DNA of 64,000 nt. Source: Stenotrophomonas rhizophila. Lineage in GTDB: Bacteria; Pseudomonadota; Gammaproteobacteria; Xanthomonadales; Xanthomonadaceae. Within the stretch, counting starts at the first letter, position 1, and every line of letters starts with the position of its first letter. The stretch is from contig NZ_CP016294.1 in the NCBI RefSeq assembly GCF_001704155.1, positions 38,501-102,500 of the forward strand, written 5' to 3'. Under the pieces are notes generated by a model. That model did not search any database, had not been told where the DNA came from, and worked only from the letters and a program-made list of their open reading frames with translations. Made by a program: the position numbers and the translations under genes. This document shows positions 1 to 8,835 of this stretch, in pieces.

Positions 1-328
1 CCGGCCGCACCTGCGCCCGCGCCGGCCAGAACCGCCAGCCCACCCCGACCCGGCGCGGGCGCATCCACCCGCGCAGGTGCGCCAGCAGGTGGTCGATCTC
101 ATTGAGCACGGTCATGCCGTCGGCGATCAGCGACTCATGGGTGGAGCGGTGGCCGAAATCGGCGGCGATGGCCTCGGCCATCTGCGGCAGGCGTGTCTTC
201 AACGCAGCGCGCAGGCGCTGCAGGTCGCTGCGGCGCTGTTCCAGCGACGGGCGGTTGGCCTGCCAGGCGTGGCGCAGGGTATGCAGAATGGCCTGTAGGG
301 CGGCAGTGTCGGTGTTGGGGTGGTCCAT
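1..328 (-). CDS. Coniferyl aldehyde dehydrogenase-like protein, N-terminal part (cut by window edge)
   Basis: The minus strand from the ATG at 328 reads open to the window edge (109 codons). The peptide begins MDHPNTDTAALQAILHTL and contains ADFGHRSTHESLIADGM and a WMRPRRVGVGWRFWPAR stretch. DFGHRS-HE followed by the KPRR-V-x-WRFWPA run is typical of the N-terminal helical part of coniferyl-aldehyde dehydrogenases (CalB type) of the ALDH superfamily, which oxidise lignin-derived or other aldehydes with NAD(P). The catalytic Cys and Glu lie beyond the edge and cannot be checked. The substrate is inferred from family resemblance only; a general aldehyde dehydrogenase is the alternative. Confidence 0.72.
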   Translation of the reverse strand, partial: MDHPNTDTAALQAILHTLRHAWQANRPSLEQRRSDLQRLRAALKTRLPQMAEAIAADFGHRSTHESLIADGMTVLNEIDHLLAHLRGWMRPRRVGVGWRFWPARAQVRP

Positions 329-360
329 GGCCGGAATATAGCAATGGTTGGAGCCGACAC

Positions 361-430
361 CGCGAGGGCACGCATGGCGTGTCGCTACACATCGGACGCA
401 CTGTAGCGACACGCCATGCGTGTCCTCGCG
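361..430. repeat. SMAG-type palindromic REP pair
   Basis: Arms 361-388 and 403-430 are near-perfect inverted repeats of 28 bases with one mismatch. The inner ends are CTAC and GTAG, the signature of Stenotrophomonas GTAG (SMAG) REPs, and each arm contains the smaller palindrome around GACACGCCATGCGTGTC. It lies between the 5' end of the aldehyde dehydrogenase gene and the terminator of the MFS gene. The element probably folds into a long hairpin in RNA. Assignment to SMAG rests on the GTAG/CTAC ends and stem-loop form. Confidence 0.75.
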
Positions 431-443
431 GACCCAAACGAAG

Positions 444-470
444 AAGGGCCGTGGCAATGCCACGGCCCTT
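444..470 (-). terminator. Intrinsic-type terminator of the MFS gene
   Basis: A perfect 12-bp stem (444-455 with 459-470, loop AAT) lies 20 bases beyond the MFS stop codon. Read on the minus strand it is followed by CTTCGTTTG, which is only moderately T-rich. Termination is therefore probable but not certain. Confidence 0.65.
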
Positions 471-490
471 CCGGTTCACGCCATCACCGA

Positions 491-2146
491 TTACTTGGTG
501 ATGTCCACACCCTTGGTTTCATGCAGGAACAGGCCGCCGACCACGACTGTCATCAGCGCGATGATGATCGGGTACCACAGGCCGTAGTACAGGTTGCCGG
601 TGCCGGCCACCAGCGCGAACGAGATCGCCGGCAGGAAGCCACCGAACCAGCCGTTGCCGATGTGGTACGGCAGCGACATCGAGGTGTAGCGGATGCGGGT
701 CGGGAACAGCTCGACCAGGTAGGCCGCGATCGGGCCGTAGACCATGGTCACGTACAGCACCAGGATCCACAGCATGAGCACGGTGCCGGCGATGTTGATG
801 CGCGCGTTGTCGGCCTTGGCCGGATAACCCGCTGCGGTCAGCGCCGCCTTGAGTTCGCCACCGAAGGCATCGCCCTTGGCCTTGAGCTCATCCTTGGTCA
901 GGCCAGCGGCCTCGAACGACGTCACCTGGCTGTTACCCACGCTCACCAGCGCCAGCGAACCAGCGGCGGCAGGCTGCACGTCGTACGGCACACCGGCCTT
1001 GGTCAGCGCGGCGGTGGCCACGTCGCAGGAGCTGGTGAACTTGCGCAGGCCGACCGGATCGAACTGGAACGAGCAGGTGTTCGGATCGGCGATGACCAGG
1101 GCCGGCGAGCTGCTGCGGGCTTCTTCGATTGCCGGGTTGGCGAAGTGGGTCAGGCCCTTGAACACCGGGATGTACGTCACCGCAGCCAACAGGCAGCCGG
1201 CCAGGATGATCTTCTTGCGGCCGATGCGATCGGACAGCCAGCCGAAGAAGATGAAGAACGGCGTACCCAGGGCCAGCGCGCCGGCGATCAGCAGGTAGGA
1301 GGTGGTGGCATCGACCTTGAGCATGCTGCTCAGGAAGAACAGCGCGTAGAACTGGCCGCCATACCACACCACGGCCTGGCCGGCTGCGGCGCCGAGCAGG
1401 ACCAGCAGCATCAGCTTGAGGTTGCCGTCCTTGAGGCTGTCACGGAACGGGGTCTTGGAGCCCTTGCCTTCGGCCTTCATCTGCTGGAACAGCGGCGACT
1501 CGCTCAGCTGCAGGCGGATCCACACCGAAATGCCCAGCAGGATGATCGAGACCAGGAACGGAATGCGCCAGCCCCAGGCTTCAAATGCCTCGTTGCCCAG
1601 GAAGTAGCGGCAGGCCAGGATGATCAGCAGCGACATGAACAGGCCAAGCGTGGCCGTGCACTGGATGAAGCTGGTGTACAGGCCACGCTTGTCGGCCGGT
1701 GCGTGCTCGGCCACGTAGGTCGCCGCGCCACCGTACTCGCCACCCATCGCCAGGCCCTGGGCCAGGCGCAGGACGATCAGGATTACCGGCGCCGCGAAGC
1801 CGATCGACGCGTAGTTGGGCAGCACGCCCACCAGGAAGGTCGAGATGCCCATGATCAGGATCGTGACCAGGAAGGTGTACTTGCGGCCGATGCGGTCGCC
1901 GAGGCTGCCGAAGAAGGCCGCGCCGAACGGACGCACGAAGAAGCCGGCCGCGAAGGCCAGCAGGGCGAAGATCATGCCCGTGGTTTCATTGACCCCGCTG
2001 AAGAACTGCTTGGCGATGATCGCCGCCAGCGAGCCATACAGGAAGAAGTCATACCATTCGAACACGGTGCCAAGGCTGGACGCGAAGATGACCTTCTTGT
2101 GGCCCTTGGTAAGTTCTGCTTTTGCAGGTACGGGTGTGGTGGACAT
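491..2146 (-). CDS. MFS transporter, metabolite:H+ symporter (MHS)-like, with a large extra loop
   Basis: A 551-residue inner-membrane carrier. The start at 2146 is chosen because AGGGGAAG sits about 9 bases upstream; a further in-frame start 57 bases upstream lacks such a site. Twelve hydrophobic segments are apparent. The first cytoplasmic loop has the MFS signature GSLGDRIGRKYTF and the central half repeats it as GWLSDRIGRKKI; EWYDFFLYGSLA and GGEYGGAATYVAEH are typical of the MHS branch (dicarboxylate, proline/betaine or monocarboxylate symporters). Residues about 333-448 form an unusual 115-residue hydrophilic insertion with two cysteines, between late membrane segments. It is next to a porin and divergent from acs, so import of acetate or another small carboxylate is plausible, but the substrate is an inference. 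Confidence 0.85.
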   Translation of the reverse strand: MSTTPVPAKAELTKGHKKVIFASSLGTVFEWYDFFLYGSLAAIIAKQFFSGVNETTGMIFALLAFAAGFFVRPFGAAFFGSLGDRIGRKYTFLVTILIMGISTFLVGVLPNYASIGFAAPVILIVLRLAQGLAMGGEYGGAATYVAEHAPADKRGLYTSFIQCTATLGLFMSLLIILACRYFLGNEAFEAWGWRIPFLVSIILLGISVWIRLQLSESPLFQQMKAEGKGSKTPFRDSLKDGNLKLMLLVLLGAAAGQAVVWYGGQFYALFFLSSMLKVDATTSYLLIAGALALGTPFFIFFGWLSDRIGRKKIILAGCLLAAVTYIPVFKGLTHFANPAIEEARSSSPALVIADPNTCSFQFDPVGLRKFTSSCDVATAALTKAGVPYDVQPAAAGSLALVSVGNSQVTSFEAAGLTKDELKAKGDAFGGELKAALTAAGYPAKADNARINIAGTVLMLWILVLYVTMVYGPIAAYLVELFPTRIRYTSMSLPYHIGNGWFGGFLPAISFALVAGTGNLYYGLWYPIIIALMTVVVGGLFLHETKGVDITK

Positions 2147-2209
2147 AAGACGCTTCCCCTCCGAAGCAATCATTGGTGGCAGGTGCCGACAATGCGTCGG
2201 CACCCATGC

Positions 2210-3637
2210 TTAAAAACTGTACTTCGTGGTGAACTGCACGCGGTTGATGTCGCCCTTGCGGCCATCTTCGATCTCGCGCACGCCGTACATGTACTCCGCG
2301 CCGATATCGACCTTGGGCATCGGCGTGTAGAAGATGTTGCCGCGGATGCTCTGCACGCTCTTGGTGACCAGCGGGCCCAGCACGCTGTCGTTGTCGTAGT
2401 CGCTGCGGGCGTAGATCAGGTTGGTGCGCAGCTTCGGGGTGAAGGCGTGGCGCCAGCCGACATAGCCGGCCAGCACGCCAGTGGGGTTGAGTTCGTCCTG
2501 GGCCACGTCGTAAGCCGTATCGGCGGTGACGCCCAGGCCAACGTAACGGGCGATGCCTTCGCCACCGCTGATCTGGTAGTGCAGCTGGTCGCTGCCGCCC
2601 ATCACCCACTTGCCGCCCAGGGTCAGGCCGCCGCCGATCTTGTCGGCGTCGGCACCGGTGGCCTGGTTGTCGACCTTGAGCTGGCGCACGATACCGCCGA
2701 CCCCGAAGGTGCCCCAGTCGCCCTTCCAGCCATAGCGCAGGGTCAGGTCCGGCAGGGAGCCACGGTCGCTGTTGCTGGCCACGTTGGTCCACGCCCCGGT
2801 AACCGGATTGCGGGTGCCGGTGAGCACGGTGGTTTCCGGGTTTTCCAGCGCGACGCTGAAGCCGCCCTGGGTGTAGCGGATCTGCGCCTGGCGCACGAAC
2901 AGCACGCCGTCGGTGGGACCGACGAAATCGGCCGCTTCCGGCAGCGAGGCGGCGTCCATGAAGTTCGACCAGGTCTGGCCGGCCATCCAGTTGTTCCAAT
3001 ACATATACGCGTGGCGCAGGGTCACGCCGTAGGTATTGGTGGCGGTCTGGTTGCCCAGCGAGTTGCCGAAGAAGTCCATCTCGAAGAACGCGCCGGACTT
3101 GTTGCCCTTGTCCGAGACGTTGTCGATGCCCAGGTTGAAGCGCGAGAACTTGGCGTGGGCATTGAAGTCCACGTCGGAACGCTCGCCGCTGCCGCCGGCA
3201 CCGGCCACCGGGGTCTGGCCCGGCAGGTACAGCGCGCGGCCGGTGGCGTCGTCGGCCAGCTGGCCATCGCCGGTCTGGGTGGCCAGGAAGTCGGCCTTGA
3301 TGAAGCCGCCGATCTTGACCGTGGTGCCCGGCGCGGCGCCCGGGGTGATGGTGGTGACCTGGATCGGCTGCTTGCCGGCGGGCACGGTGGCGCCGGCAGG
3401 CTGTTGCGCCTGCACGGTCTTCACCGCGGTCACATCGGTCTGGGCCTGGCTGATCTGGGTCTGCTGCTGCTGGGTGGTGGACAGCAGCAGCTGCACCTGG
3501 CGCTCCAGCTCGGCAACGCGCGCTTCCAGCTGCTTCTCTTTGGCGGTTTCGGCAAACGCCATGCCAGGCGCCACCAACGCGACCAACAGGCAGGTCGCCA
3601 ACGGCTTGCGCATGGTCTTCAACATACGGGTACTCAT
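2210..3637 (-). CDS. DcaP-like outer-membrane porin
   Basis: A 475-residue protein. The start at 3637 has GAGAGAGGG just upstream. A signal peptide ends near LVAPGMAFA (residue about 30), followed by a coiled coil of about 40 residues (EKQLEARVAELERQVQLLL) that would trimerise the protein. The rest is a beta-barrel with repeated aromatic-ended strands (FIKADFLATQ, FSRFNLGIDN) and a terminal Phe (VQFTTKYSF). This combination of periplasmic coiled coil and porin barrel matches the DcaP family, first linked to dicarboxylate uptake in Acinetobacter. It is 63 bases upstream of the MFS gene on the same strand, so the two probably form an outer/inner-membrane uptake pair. The substrate is not shown by sequence. 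Confidence 0.83.
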   Translation of the reverse strand: MSTRMLKTMRKPLATCLLVALVAPGMAFAETAKEKQLEARVAELERQVQLLLSTTQQQQTQISQAQTDVTAVKTVQAQQPAGATVPAGKQPIQVTTITPGAAPGTTVKIGGFIKADFLATQTGDGQLADDATGRALYLPGQTPVAGAGGSGERSDVDFNAHAKFSRFNLGIDNVSDKGNKSGAFFEMDFFGNSLGNQTATNTYGVTLRHAYMYWNNWMAGQTWSNFMDAASLPEAADFVGPTDGVLFVRQAQIRYTQGGFSVALENPETTVLTGTRNPVTGAWTNVASNSDRGSLPDLTLRYGWKGDWGTFGVGGIVRQLKVDNQATGADADKIGGGLTLGGKWVMGGSDQLHYQISGGEGIARYVGLGVTADTAYDVAQDELNPTGVLAGYVGWRHAFTPKLRTNLIYARSDYDNDSVLGPLVTKSVQSIRGNIFYTPMPKVDIGAEYMYGVREIEDGRKGDINRVQFTTKYSF

Positions 3638-3906
3638 GTTGCCCTCTCTCCCGGGTGGCAAAGTGATCGCCGCGTGTGGGGTCACGGTCGAGCCGAGCGT
3701 GCGGCCGGTTGACGCACCCCGGCTATTGGCAATTGGTCGAACCCGGGGTCACGACCAACGGCCGTGACCTGCCGGCAATCGCTCGTTACGACCAAGGTCT
3801 AACCATTCCCTTACCTCGTGGCGCGGTGGATGCGGCAAACTGAGCGGGATGAATCGCGGGTTATGCTGCGATCGCACAACCCAGTCCTAGTGCAAGTGAG
3901 GGTGCC
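3638..3906. promoter_or_regulatory. Divergent control region between porin/MFS and acs, with repeated TTGGTCG boxes
   Basis: This 269-bp region has no gene. The heptamer TTGGTCG occurs at 3733-3739 and in inverted orientation (CGACCAA) at 3752-3758 and 3789-3795; the latter two are preceded by CA or TA. Such spaced copies between divergent operons suggest a regulator binding region. Because a CrbR-like regulator follows acs, it is the obvious candidate, but binding is inferred. A possible -10 (TTATGCT) lies at about 3863. Confidence 0.45.
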
Positions 3907-5850
<1,944 letters not shown>

Positions 5851-5868
5851 TTGGTTCCCACCTCCCCC

Positions 5869-6534
5869 ATGACAACCCTGCTGATCGCCGATGACCACCC
5901 CCTGTTCCGTGAAGCCCTGCGCGGCGCGGTGCAGCGGGTGATGCCGGGCGTGCTGCTGTACGAGGCCGACAGCGTGGAAGCGCTGTACCAGCTGGCCGAC
6001 CAGCATGCCGACGCCGACCTGGTCCTGATGGACCTCAACATGCCCGGTGCGCAGGGCTTCAACGCGCTGGTGCACATGCGGGCGCTGCACCCGCAGTTGC
6101 CGGTGGTGGTGGTGTCCGCGCGCGAAGAGCCCACCGTGATGCGGCGGGCGCTGGACCACGGCGCGTTCGGGTTCATTCCCAAATCGGCCGACTCGGACAC
6201 GATCGGGCATGCGCTGGGCACGATCCTGGATGGCGAAACCTGGGCCCCGCCGGAGGCGCACAACGTGCCGCCGACCGGGCGCGAGGAACGCGAAGTCGGC
6301 CAGCGCCTGCGCGAGCTCACCCCGCAGCAGTTCCGGGTGCTGCAGATGCTCGGCGCGGGGCGGCTCAACAAGCAGATTGCGTATGACCTCAATGTGTCCG
6401 AGGCCACCATCAAGGCCCATGTGACCGCGATCCTGCGCAAGCTGGGCGTGACCAACCGTACCCAGGCGGTGCTGATGGCCGGCAAGCTGACGCTGGATGA
6501 CGAGCCGTTGGTGTTGCCGCCGGAAGAGGATTGA
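5869..6534 (+). CDS. crbR: LuxR/NarL-family response regulator, CrbR/ErdR-like
   Basis: A 221-residue two-component regulator. The receiver domain (residues 1-120) has the acidic pocket ADDH and the phosphoacceptor Asp55 in VLMDLNMPG, with Ser and Lys in VVVSA and GFIPKS. A LuxR-type HTH follows at about 149-210 (LTPQQFRVLQMLGAGRLNKQIAYDL, SEATIKAHVTAILRKLGVTNRTQA). It directly follows acs. In Vibrio (CrbS/CrbR) and Pseudomonas (MxtR/ErdR) regulators of this shape activate acs. The ATG at 5869 lacks a clear ribosome site, whereas a TTG at 5851 has AAGG 8 bases upstream, so translation may start six codons earlier. The symbol rests on context plus architecture. Confidence 0.82.
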   Translation: MTTLLIADDHPLFREALRGAVQRVMPGVLLYEADSVEALYQLADQHADADLVLMDLNMPGAQGFNALVHMRALHPQLPVVVVSAREEPTVMRRALDHGAFGFIPKSADSDTIGHALGTILDGETWAPPEAHNVPPTGREEREVGQRLRELTPQQFRVLQMLGAGRLNKQIAYDLNVSEATIKAHVTAILRKLGVTNRTQAVLMAGKLTLDDEPLVLPPEED

Positions 6535-6562
6535 TCGCGGGTTGCGTGGCCGCGTGGCTGCG

Positions 6563-6594
6563 TCGTTGCGTCGTTGCGTCGTTGCGTCGTTACG
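6563..6594. repeat. Short tandem repeat, TCGTTGCG x4
   Basis: Three exact 8-bp units (6563-6586) and a fourth with one change (TCGTTACG) follow the response regulator stop codon by about 28 bases. Such octamers are prone to slippage. No coding role is apparent. Confidence 0.85.
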
Positions 6595-6741
6595 GTAGAG
6601 CCGACTGTTAGTCGGCTGCGGAGACATGCAGCGGACTAACAGTCCGCTCTACCTTCGGCTGCGGAGACATGCAGCGGACTAACAGTCCGCTCTACCTTCG
6701 GCTGCGGAGACGTGCAGCGGACTAACAGTCCGCTCTACCTG
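6595..6741. repeat. SMAG REP followed by three 43-bp tandem copies
   Basis: A GTAG-headed stem (6595-6616, GAGCCGACT/AGTCGGCT) is followed by three consecutive units with a 43-bp period (starts 6613, 6656, 6699). Each unit carries the inverted pair GCGGACT/AGTCCGC and ends CTCTACC, so CTAC closes each unit. The first two units are identical; the third has one substitution (ATG to GTG). The array lies between the acs-crbR operon and the mntP leader and may act as a transcript 3' end or RNA-stabilising structure. Confidence 0.85.
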
Positions 6742-6761
6742 CTTCGGCTTATAGCCGAAGC
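6741..6761. terminator. Palindromic hairpin after the REP array
   Basis: Perfect 9-bp arms GCTTCGGCT (6741-6749) and AGCCGAAGC (6753-6761) with a TAT loop. There is no T-run on either side, so it may be another REP component rather than a true intrinsic terminator. Confidence 0.4.
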
Positions 6762-6804
6762 TATACATCCCAGCACGCCCTGCGCAATTCGGCGATTTGG
6801 GCGA

Positions 6805-7011
6805 TGAACCGCCTTCGCGGTGCTAAGCTTCGCGTCCCCTTGGGGAGTAGCCTGTTTCCTGCTGAAGGAAACGCCCGTATCAACATGCTCGGCCAGTGCG
6901 CCGTGGTGCGGGCAGCCAGTGATGGTTGGCGAGACCAGCGGTCCGCGTGCGCAACGACAGGTTGGGCGCGAACGTGGGCCGTTGTCCGTCATCGCCCAAC
7001 CTGCACTGTCG
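6805..7011 (+). promoter_or_regulatory. yybP-ykoY (Mn2+) riboswitch, leader of mntP
   Basis: The leader contains the conserved blocks of this family in order: TTGGGGAGTAGCC at about 6840-6852, TATCAACATGCTCGGCC at about 6878-6894, and GGCGAGACC at 6928-6936. The two conserved internal loops that sandwich Mn2+ fall in the first two blocks. Downstream, a long hairpin (arms 6958-6968 and 6993-7003, extended by CGACAG/CTGTCG to 7011) ends 4 bases before the mntP ATG, so the expression platform probably controls access to the start region. This family turns on Mn2+ exporters when Mn2+ is high; the gene behind it, mntP, fits exactly. Confidence 0.88.
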
Positions 7012-7015
7012 TGTG

Positions 7016-7594
7016 ATGTCCCCCATTTCGATGCTGTTGATCGGCTTTGCCATGTCCACCGATGCCTTCGCCGCGGCAATCGGCAAAGGCGCTGCCATGC
7101 GCAAGCCGCGTTTTCCCGATGCGCTGCGTGCCGGCCTCATCTTCGGTGTGATCGAAGGCCTTACGCCGGTGATCGGCTGGTTGCTCGGCCGCGCCGCGTC
7201 GTCCTACGTGCAGGCCTTCGATCACTGGATCGCCTTCGTGCTGCTCGGTGCACTGGGCGTGCACATGATCATCAACGGCGTGCGGCACGACCCGGACGCT
7301 GACAGCGACGACCCCGACAAGCACCACGGTTTCTGGCACCTGGCCGTCACCGGCTTTGCCACCAGCATCGACGCCCTGGCCGTCGGCGTGGGCCTGGCCT
7401 TCCTGGACGTGCATATCGGCGTGATGGCGACGGTGATCGGCCTGTGCACGCTGGTGATGGTCACCACCGGCATCATGCTGGGTCGGGTGCTGGGCGACAT
7501 GATCGGCAAGCGTGCGGAGATCGCCGGCGGCGTGATCCTGATCCTGGTTGGCAGTGCCATCCTGTATGAGCACCTCAGCGGCGCCGCCGGCTGA
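7016..7594 (+). CDS. mntP: Manganese efflux pump MntP
   Basis: A 192-residue inner-membrane protein (E. coli 188). It has six hydrophobic segments and the two MntP repeat motifs: [17 protein letters not shown] near the N-terminus and [18 protein letters not shown] in the second half. The paired D-A-F/L-A motifs carry the membrane aspartates needed for Mn2+ transport. The start at 7016 gives the conserved N-terminus [14 protein letters not shown]; an upstream in-frame ATG lies inside the riboswitch and is rejected. No strong Shine-Dalgarno is visible, which fits structural control by the leader. It protects against excess manganese. Confidence 0.95.
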   Translation: MSPISMLLIGFAMSTDAFAAAIGKGAAMRKPRFPDALRAGLIFGVIEGLTPVIGWLLGRAASSYVQAFDHWIAFVLLGALGVHMIINGVRHDPDADSDDPDKHHGFWHLAVTGFATSIDALAVGVGLAFLDVHIGVMATVIGLCTLVMVTTGIMLGRVLGDMIGKRAEIAGGVILILVGSAILYEHLSGAAG

Positions 7595-7615
7595 GCAGCG
7601 CCGGGCGGCCGGGCC

Positions 7616-8761
7616 TCAGCTGCGTGGATCGTGGTAGTCGACGATGTCGACCAGTTCATGCCCGGCTGGGCCTTTGCGGTGCAGAAGCCGCCACACGTTG
7701 CGGCCGGGACTCTGCCGGCCCGCAAAGTGGATGTCGATGGCGAGGTAGTTCCTGCCGTGGTAACGCACCGGATGGCCGCACGGACGGTTCGCTGCGAGAT
7801 CCTGCTCGATCCGTCTCAGTTCCCGGCAGGTACGACTGTCCGCGGGCAGTCCGGCCAGCTTTGCGCGCAGCAAAGGCCCGCGGATGACCCGTTCGTGGTC
7901 AGCGTCTGCTGGCGCGGCGATGTCCGCCACGGGCGCGGCGCTGCCGTGGCTCACGTGCCGGCGCCGCGGCAGTCGGCGATGGGTTACATCCACCAGTGGA
8001 CTGGTCGCCAGCGTTTCCACTGTTTCCCGGGCTCGGTCATGCAACGAATGCACGCGCATCTCGCCCTGAATTTCGTCGGTGGTGAACGCATGCGCATCAC
8101 GCAGCGCGGTATTGGCAAGGTCCACGCGCAGGTACGGGCAGTGCAGCTGGCGCAGCACGGTGCCGGCGCGCGTGCCTGCCTGGTTCAGCGCGGTCGCGAT
8201 GGCCGTGCCCTGCCCTTCGCGCGCGGCCACCAGGTAACACGCGTTGGCGTTGCGCTTGGCGAGCAGCATCACCGCACGATCGCGGCAATGGGTCAGGTAG
8301 AAATGACGGATGACGCCTGCAATGAGCGGATTCGGTGGCACCCTGCGGGTCTGGCAGTATGTATTGAATTCACGGGCGACCCGGCTGAAATCCCGCTCCA
8401 GCTGCGCGGCGAGAGACTTCAACGCGTCCAGGTCATCAACGCTGGTGCCGGCCTCATGCAGCAGCTCGCGCACGGCCGGATAGTCGACCAGCGCCTTCTC
8501 ATGCGGCTGCAGTTGCCGCGCAGGCTTGTCGGGGTCCAGCCATCGCATCGCGTTGGTGCAGCCGATCCCCATCCAGCCGGAGATCAACGCGGGCTTCACG
8601 ATCTCGGCAACGCTCCATGCGGGACCGGCGGCATTGGTGCAACCGCGGAATACCAGCTCGAATCCTGCGCCCACCACGACACCCAACGTGCCTGCGAGGG
8701 GAATCGCCGCGCCGGAATGCAGCGGGGTGGCAAGAAGGGAACGCAGCGAGGGAACGGGCAC
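7616..8761 (-). CDS. Unknown protein with hydrophobic N-terminus and RelE-like C-terminal pattern
   Basis: I do not recognise this 381-residue protein as a whole. The GTG at 8761 is preferred because GGAG stands 5 bases before it; the longer reading from a TTG at 8839 would overlap the upstream kinase gene. Two hydrophobic stretches occur near the start (IPLAGTLGVVVGAGFELVF and ISGWMGIGCTNAM), then a basic, Cys-containing middle. The last 80 residues (GHPVRYHGRNYLAIDIHFA, NVWRLLHRKG, ELVDIVDYHD) follow the beta-strand spacing and terminal Y/H of RelE/ParE-type mRNA interferases, but this is a weak pattern match. No partner antitoxin is adjacent. It converges on mntP with 21 bases between. Confidence 0.6.
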   Translation of the reverse strand: MPVPSLRSLLATPLHSGAAIPLAGTLGVVVGAGFELVFRGCTNAAGPAWSVAEIVKPALISGWMGIGCTNAMRWLDPDKPARQLQPHEKALVDYPAVRELLHEAGTSVDDLDALKSLAAQLERDFSRVAREFNTYCQTRRVPPNPLIAGVIRHFYLTHCRDRAVMLLAKRNANACYLVAAREGQGTAIATALNQAGTRAGTVLRQLHCPYLRVDLANTALRDAHAFTTDEIQGEMRVHSLHDRARETVETLATSPLVDVTHRRLPRRRHVSHGSAAPVADIAAPADADHERVIRGPLLRAKLAGLPADSRTCRELRRIEQDLAANRPCGHPVRYHGRNYLAIDIHFAGRQSPGRNVWRLLHRKGPAGHELVDIVDYHDPRS

Positions 8762-8835
8762 GGAAACTCCGCAGCAGGTGATCGGCTGCGCAGAATAGAC
8801 AGCGCGACGGCACGAGCGTGCCGCAGCTGTCGCCT

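Noticed and set aside
416..3712. A 1098-codon open frame on the plus strand
   Set aside because: It lies antisense to the MFS and porin genes, which have clear motifs and ribosome sites. The translation is Arg/Gln/His-rich low-complexity, typical of a GC-rich shadow frame.
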